The notes under the pieces are model-generated. The model was not told where the DNA came from. It saw only the letters and a list, made by a program, of their open reading frames with translations, and did no database searches. Source: Muribaculaceae bacterium (GTDB lineage: Bacteria; Bacteroidota; Bacteroidia; Bacteroidales; Muribaculaceae). Taken from it: a stretch of 64,000 nt of DNA. Where the stretch lies: assembly GCA_017557425.1 (NCBI GenBank), contig JAFYYU010000007.1:139450-203449 (forward strand), in the 5' to 3' direction. The position numbers and the translations under genes were made by a program. Shown piece by piece: positions 59,952 to 64,000 of this stretch (positions are counted from its first letter, which is position 1; each line of letters opens with the position of its first letter).

Positions 59952-60951
59952 TTTGATTTTGGGTTTCAGTATAAGGCAAAATGTCGTTCTCGATATGGTC
60001 CAGGATAGCGTCAAGTTCCTGGCGCGTGTTGGCCTGCAGCATCGCGATGCGTGTTGGCCTGAAGTCACGGATGCCCTTGAACAAAGGCGTCGCGGCCAAG
60101 TGGCGGCGGATGTGGAGGATGCCGCGGTACTCGTCGATGCGGTCGATGCTCTCGTCGATCTGGCGGCGTATGAGCGCCATCTTCTCGCTGTTGCTGATGT
60201 GGGGCACCTCTCCCGTGAGCAGGTACTGCTTCATCTCCTTGAAGATCCACGGCGCACCGATGCTGGCGCGGCCTACCATCACGCCGTCAACACCGTAGCG
60301 GTCAAAGCATTCCTTGACCCGCTGTGGGGTGGTGACGTCGCCGTTTCCGATAATAGGGATGTGCATGCGGGGGTTGTTTTTCACCTCGCCGATTAAGGTC
60401 CAATCGGCTTCACCGCTATAGATTTGGGATCGGGTGCGGCCATGGATGGTCAGGGCGGCGATGCCGCAATCCTGCAGTTGTTCGGCCAGCTCGACGATGA
60501 TTTTGTGGTCATGGTCCCAGCCTAGACGGGTTTTTACGGTTACGGGAAGGTCCACTGCCTGAACCACAGCGCGTGTGATTTCGAGCATCAGCGGCACGTT
60601 GCGCAACATACCGGCGCCCGACCCCTTGCCGGCAATCTTTTTCACGGGGCACCCCCAGTTGATGTCGATGAATTCGGGATTGGCGGTCGCGGCGATGCGG
60701 GCGGCCTCGACCATGGCGTCCTTGAAACGGCCGTAGATCTGGATTGCAGCAGGGCGTTCGCCAGGGGCGATGGCCATCTTCTGGAAAGAGCGCTCGATGC
60801 TGCGTATCAGTGCATCGGCACTCACAAACTCGGTATAGACCATATCGGCACCCTGTTCGCGGCAGATAAGCCTGAACGACTGGTCGGTGACATCCTCCAT
60901 CGGAGCCAACATCACCGGGCGCTCCCCCAAGTCTATATTCCCAATTTTCAT
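59926..60951 (-). CDS. tRNA-dihydrouridine synthase (DusB-like)
   Basis: A 341-residue FMN enzyme that reduces specific uridines in tRNA. Family blocks are complete: MLAPMEDVTDQSFRLICREQGADMVYTEFVS, the catalytic-cysteine motif NWGCPVKKIAGKGSGAGML, TVKTRLGWD, IHGRTRSQIYSGEADW, IGNGDV and GVMVGRASIGAPWIF. Bacteroidetes usually have one DusB-type enzyme. Its end overlaps the DUF2807 gene by about 26 bp; the link is probably transcriptional convenience. Confidence 0.94.
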   Translation of the reverse strand: MKIGNIDLGERPVMLAPMEDVTDQSFRLICREQGADMVYTEFVSADALIRSIERSFQKMAIAPGERPAAIQIYGRFKDAMVEAARIAATANPEFIDINWGCPVKKIAGKGSGAGMLRNVPLMLEITRAVVQAVDLPVTVKTRLGWDHDHKIIVELAEQLQDCGIAALTIHGRTRSQIYSGEADWTLIGEVKNNPRMHIPIIGNGDVTTPQRVKECFDRYGVDGVMVGRASIGAPWIFKEMKQYLLTGEVPHISNSEKMALIRRQIDESIDRIDEYRGILHIRRHLAATPLFKGIRDFRPTRIAMLQANTRQELDAILDHIENDILPYTETQNQNEDEARTD

Positions 60952-61123
60952 CGTGGTATTGTGCCCATGATTTGTTTTAATACTGCGAAATTACGACAAT
61001 TTACCCGACTGGCCAACTCCTTAACGCATTTTAGGAAAAAATGTGGTTGGGACAGGGGGCGGTCAGTATATAGGGCAGTATTATGACACATTCTTTGCGT
61101 CTGGCCTGGCTCGGTGGCAACTT

Positions 61124-62743
61124 TTAGCGGTACAGGAAGCGTTTGATGCTCATCTTGGGAGTCTTCTCGAAGGGCTCCGTTACGAACTCCACTTTTGTGA
61201 TCTTGCTGTAAGCGGGAAGGGACTTGTTGGCCTCGTCACGGATTGTTCCCGGGATAGTTGACTTGGTCTCCTCGTCCATGTCTTCAGGGAGTTCGGGATA
61301 GACCAGTGCTACGATTTTACCGCCGCGGTCCACCACGAGACATTCGTCCACATACTGGCAATTGTTCACAACGGCCTCTACCTCTTCAGGATAAATGTTC
61401 TGGCCCGAAGAGTTCAGAATCATCGATTTGATGCGGCCGCGAATGAAGATATTGCGCTTCTCGTCCATGATGCCCAGGTCGCCGGTGCGGAACCATCCGT
61501 CCTCGGTAAAGGACGCTTCAGTGGCTTCTGGATTCTTGTAATAGCCTGTTGTGAGGTTTTGGCCCCGGGCTTGGATTTCGCCGGGGATGTGTTGCGGATC
61601 CTCAGAGTCGATGCGCAGGTCGTGGACGGGCTTGCCGCAAGACCCTGGCACAAACTTCGTCCACCATTCAAATCCCAACAACGGGCAGGCCTCGGTCATG
61701 CCATAGCCCACGGTATAAGGCAGGTGAATCTTCTTGAAACATTGCTCGGCCTCGGGATTAAGCGCTGCACCACCCATGATAAAGCATTCCACGCTTCCGC
61801 CGAAAGCCTCGATGACTTTATTGCGTATCTTGCGGTAAATCAGCTGGTTCAGGCCTGGGATGGCCAGTAACGATTTTGTCTTCTCCATAGCCGGTTTGAT
61901 GGCGTTGGCATAGATCTTCTCCATGACCAGCGGCACCGTAACCACCATGTAGGGTTTGATGTCCTGCATCGCTTTGAGCAGCGTGGTGGGCGACGGGGTC
62001 TTGCCCAGGAAATACACGGTTACGCCATCCACGTTGGGATGGATGAACTCGATGGCCAAGCCGTACATGTGGGCCAGCGGCAACATCGACACCACGGTCT
62101 GGCCCGGATGGTTCGGGAAATGCGAGTTCGCGAAGTCGTCGGTATCCGACATGGCACTATAGGTGAGCATCACGCCCTTGGGGTTGCCTGTGGTTCCTGA
62201 CGTGTAATTGATGATGGCCAAATCATCCATATTGTCGTCGGGATAGGACACCTGCTCGGGGTACATGCCGTTGGGATGCAGCTGGGCGAAGGCATTTTTG
62301 CGGTTTTCCCAGGCATCGGCCACGACCTTGTCCTGGTGCCACAGCAAATGGCCGTCCTTGACATTGATGGCGGCTTTGAGATTAGGCGTCTCGTCGGGAT
62401 TCATTTTTGCCCAGATGTCATCATCGACAAAAAGGACAACACTGTCTGAATGGTTCGTCAGGATCGATACCGTATTGGGGTGGAAATCGGCCAACAGCGG
62501 GACTGCCACGCATCCGTTGACGTTGATGCCCCAGAAAGTCATCGCCCAGCGGGCGCTGTTGCGGGCGCACAGGGCAATTTTATCGCCCTTATTGATTCCT
62601 GCCGCCGAGAAGAAGATGCGGAATCTCTCGACGTTGATGGCTACTTGCGCATAGGTAAAGGAGTCGCCGTTGTAGTCACACAAGGCTTTTTGAGTCCAAT
62701 GTTCGCGGACGGTGTCTTCTAGATTCTTAAGATAGTGCCTCAT
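61124..62743 (-). CDS. AMP-dependent (long-chain acyl-CoA) synthetase/ligase
   Basis: A 539-residue member of the AMP-binding superfamily. The phosphate-binding motif INYTSGTTGNPKGVML, the adenylate motif VGYGMTEACPLLG, the hinge-region GWFRTGDLG and the C-terminal lysine region EPFEKTPKMSIKRF are clear. Length and motif VVSMLPLAHMYGLAIEF favour fatty-acyl-CoA ligases of the FadD/LCFACAS type. It activates fatty acids with ATP and CoA. The first ATG (62767) falls in the promoter, so ATG 62743 is used. A link with the FadL-like porin is only possible. Confidence 0.92.
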   Translation of the reverse strand: MRHYLKNLEDTVREHWTQKALCDYNGDSFTYAQVAINVERFRIFFSAAGINKGDKIALCARNSARWAMTFWGINVNGCVAVPLLADFHPNTVSILTNHSDSVVLFVDDDIWAKMNPDETPNLKAAINVKDGHLLWHQDKVVADAWENRKNAFAQLHPNGMYPEQVSYPDDNMDDLAIINYTSGTTGNPKGVMLTYSAMSDTDDFANSHFPNHPGQTVVSMLPLAHMYGLAIEFIHPNVDGVTVYFLGKTPSPTTLLKAMQDIKPYMVVTVPLVMEKIYANAIKPAMEKTKSLLAIPGLNQLIYRKIRNKVIEAFGGSVECFIMGGAALNPEAEQCFKKIHLPYTVGYGMTEACPLLGFEWWTKFVPGSCGKPVHDLRIDSEDPQHIPGEIQARGQNLTTGYYKNPEATEASFTEDGWFRTGDLGIMDEKRNIFIRGRIKSMILNSSGQNIYPEEVEAVVNNCQYVDECLVVDRGGKIVALVYPELPEDMDEETKSTIPGTIRDEANKSLPAYSKITKVEFVTEPFEKTPKMSIKRFLYR

Positions 62744-62766
62744 AAATCTTGTATTTTTAATTTTCA

Positions 62767-62774
62767 CAAAGGTA
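62767..62774 (-). promoter_or_regulatory. -7 element of the acyl-CoA ligase gene
   Basis: Minus-strand TACCTTTG, 23 bp before ATG 62743. Confidence 0.55.
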
Positions 62775-62889
62775 CAACGTTTTTTTCAAAATAGTGCCGA
62801 AAACAGAAGATTTCTTTGTGTTATCAGTATAGTTATCAACCCTAGCCGATTTTTCGGAGAGGAAGTTATCATGCTGTGAATAAAAATAT

Positions 62890-62897
62890 TAACTTTG
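62890..62897 (+). promoter_or_regulatory. -7 element of the phzF-like gene
   Basis: TAACTTTG 40 bp before ATG 62938; no -33 match. Confidence 0.5.
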
Positions 62898-62937
62898 CAC
62901 AATAATAATCATGGATCATGAAAAGTGTTTTAGTCGA

Positions 62938-63786
62938 ATGAAATACTACATTGTTGACGCATTCACCCGTGAGCCGTTCGGCGGCAATCCTGCCGGAGTC
63001 GTCCTGCTTGACGGCGCTTTCCCCAGCGACAAGTTGATGCAACAGGTCGCCGCCGAGTTGCGCTACACTGAGACGGCTTTTGTCTGGCAACAGGGTCCAG
63101 AGGAGTTCACGGTGCGCTACTTCACGCCAGCAGGAGAGGTGGACCTGTGCGGTCACGCGACGATTGCCGCTTTTGGGCTGTTACATCGTTTTGGCATCGT
63201 TCCTGAGGGTGTCACTTGCTTGAACCACACCCTGGCAGGTGACCTCATGGTGAAAATTGATACGCAGGTAATGATGCAGATGGCACCTCCGATGGTGGTG
63301 AACAGGCCCGTTGATGCCGACCGGCTTCACCGCATTATGACGGGAGGCAGAAACGAGGCCGTTTGGCCCGAGATGCCCGTAGAAATCATCTCTACCGGCC
63401 TGCCCGACATCATCCTGCCCGTGGCCAGCCTGGAGGCACTGAATGACCTGCGGCCCGATATGGATCTCCTGGCCGCTTACAGCACCGAGCTTGATGTGGT
63501 GGGAGTTCACGCCTTCGCGTTCTCAAATGATGACTATACCGCCCATGTGCGCAACTTCGCGCCTCGATATGATATCCCCGAGGAGTCGGCCACAGGCACG
63601 GCCAATGCTGCCTTGACCCATTACCTGCAGCGTCATGCGGCAGTCGCTGCCGGCGACAGTTGCCGTTTCCTGCAGGGTGAGGCGATGGCCCGCCCCTCAA
63701 TCGTCATGACAACCCTGGCCCGGGATGGTGATATATGGGTTGGAGGCGAGTGTTGTCTTGTCGCCGAGGGTAAACTTTTATTGTGA
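62938..63786 (+). CDS. PhzF-family isomerase
   Basis: A 282-residue protein of the PhzF/diaminopimelate-epimerase fold. The N-terminal MKYYIVDAFTREPFGGNPAGVVLL and the catalytic glutamate in RYTETAFV are as in the family; the second-half motifs CGHATIAAFG and ESATGTANAALTHYLQ are present. PhzF itself acts in phenazine synthesis, but most bacterial members have other, unknown substrates, and no phz genes are here. An in-frame ATG at 62911 would add nine residues; 62938 matches family starts better. Confidence 0.92.
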   Translation: MKYYIVDAFTREPFGGNPAGVVLLDGAFPSDKLMQQVAAELRYTETAFVWQQGPEEFTVRYFTPAGEVDLCGHATIAAFGLLHRFGIVPEGVTCLNHTLAGDLMVKIDTQVMMQMAPPMVVNRPVDADRLHRIMTGGRNEAVWPEMPVEIISTGLPDIILPVASLEALNDLRPDMDLLAAYSTELDVVGVHAFAFSNDDYTAHVRNFAPRYDIPEESATGTANAALTHYLQRHAAVAAGDSCRFLQGEAMARPSIVMTTLARDGDIWVGGECCLVAEGKLLL

Positions 63787-63812
63787 TTTGAAAGAAAATT
63801 CCAAAAATATTG

Positions 63813-63842
63813 TTGATATTTGTCTGAATATGATTATTTTTG
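63813..63842 (+). promoter_or_regulatory. Promoter of the last, partial lipoprotein gene
   Basis: TTG (63813-63815) and TATTTTTG (63835-63842), spaced 19 bp. Confidence 0.5.
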
Positions 63843-63897
63843 CGACAGAATACAATTTAGATGAAATGAAGATGAATTCCTAAACAGATTAAAGATT

Positions 63898-64000
63898 ATG
63901 AAAAAAATTTCCAGTTTAATGTTAGCAGCAATGATGTTGCTGTGTTCGGGCTGCAACACGGGACTGCTCAGTGGTCTGGGCGGCCTGGGCGGCCTTGGTG
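63898..64000 (+). CDS. Glycine-rich lipoprotein, 5' end only
   Basis: The first 34 residues show a signal peptide with lipobox (MLLCSGC) followed by a Gly-Leu-rich stretch, NTGLLSGLGGLGGLG. The gene runs off the window. No family can be named from this part. It has its own promoter element. Confidence 0.7.
   Translation, partial: MKKISSLMLAAMMLLCSGCNTGLLSGLGGLGGLG

Overview
The window comes from a member of the Bacteroidales, probably Muribaculaceae or Prevotellaceae; the exact family cannot be fixed from sequence alone. Evidence: most upstream regions carry the Bacteroidetes primary sigma promoter (TTTG, about 20 bp, TAnnTTTG) and lack clear Shine-Dalgarno sites. GyrB, tryptophanase, a large IspG, RpoN and CstA are of Bacteroidetes type. 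Secreted proteins end in Bacteroidales-style C-terminal tails or dockerin repeats. DUF2723, DUF4369, DUF6377-like and M56-TonB proteins are also present. Most of the DNA is ordinary chromosome of moderate to high GC, with one visibly more AT-rich secreted gene at 27.4-29.0 kb. I saw no rRNA, tRNA, CRISPR array, prophage or insertion sequence.

Layout. 0-8 kb: a membrane protein/winged-helix regulator pair, an rRNA m5C methyltransferase, gyrB, a BlaI repressor-M56/TonB sensor pair with a multi-dyad operator, a Pmp3 protein and a MATE exporter. 8-18 kb: a secreted M6 protease with dockerin, tryptophanase (tnaA), a secreted beta-helix protein, a Na/Pi transporter, an orphan lipoprotein and a Cys/His-rich secreted repeat protein. 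18-29 kb: panB overlapping a TPR-membrane-HTH regulator, a 997-residue secreted CX5R phosphatase with a duplicated module, a second MATE, an esterase divergent from a CPBP protease, and a BIG2-dockerin-FISUMP protein.

29-47 kb is almost entirely minus strand: one cluster rpoN - PAP2 - ispG - DUF4369 lipoprotein - yifB, one orphan 1015-residue surface protein, and a second cluster DUF2723 glycosyltransferase-like - polysaccharide deacetylase - queG - lipoprotein - cstA. 47-50.4 kb is a plus-strand envelope operon (repeat protein, NagZ-like GH3, LD-carboxypeptidase, membrane-anchored orphan) suggesting peptidoglycan turnover. 50.5-64 kb holds OmpP1/FadL, LOG, pyrH, a TPR protein, a zinc-ribbon membrane protein, a relic of the yifB 3' end, a lone C-terminal half of an M16 peptidase, aminopeptidase P, a DUF2807 protein, dusB, an acyl-CoA ligase, PhzF and the start of a lipoprotein.

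The most unusual items are the 18-residue-repeat Cys/His protein (17.5-18.1 kb), the secreted phosphatase (20.8-23.8 kb), two tandem hairpins before gyrB, three overlapping BlaI-type dyads, a terminator hairpin ending 14 nt before the pyrH start, three genes whose promoters imply leaderless mRNAs, heptanucleotide tandem repeats at three gene ends, and the two neighbouring truncated genes at 55.6-57.4 kb.
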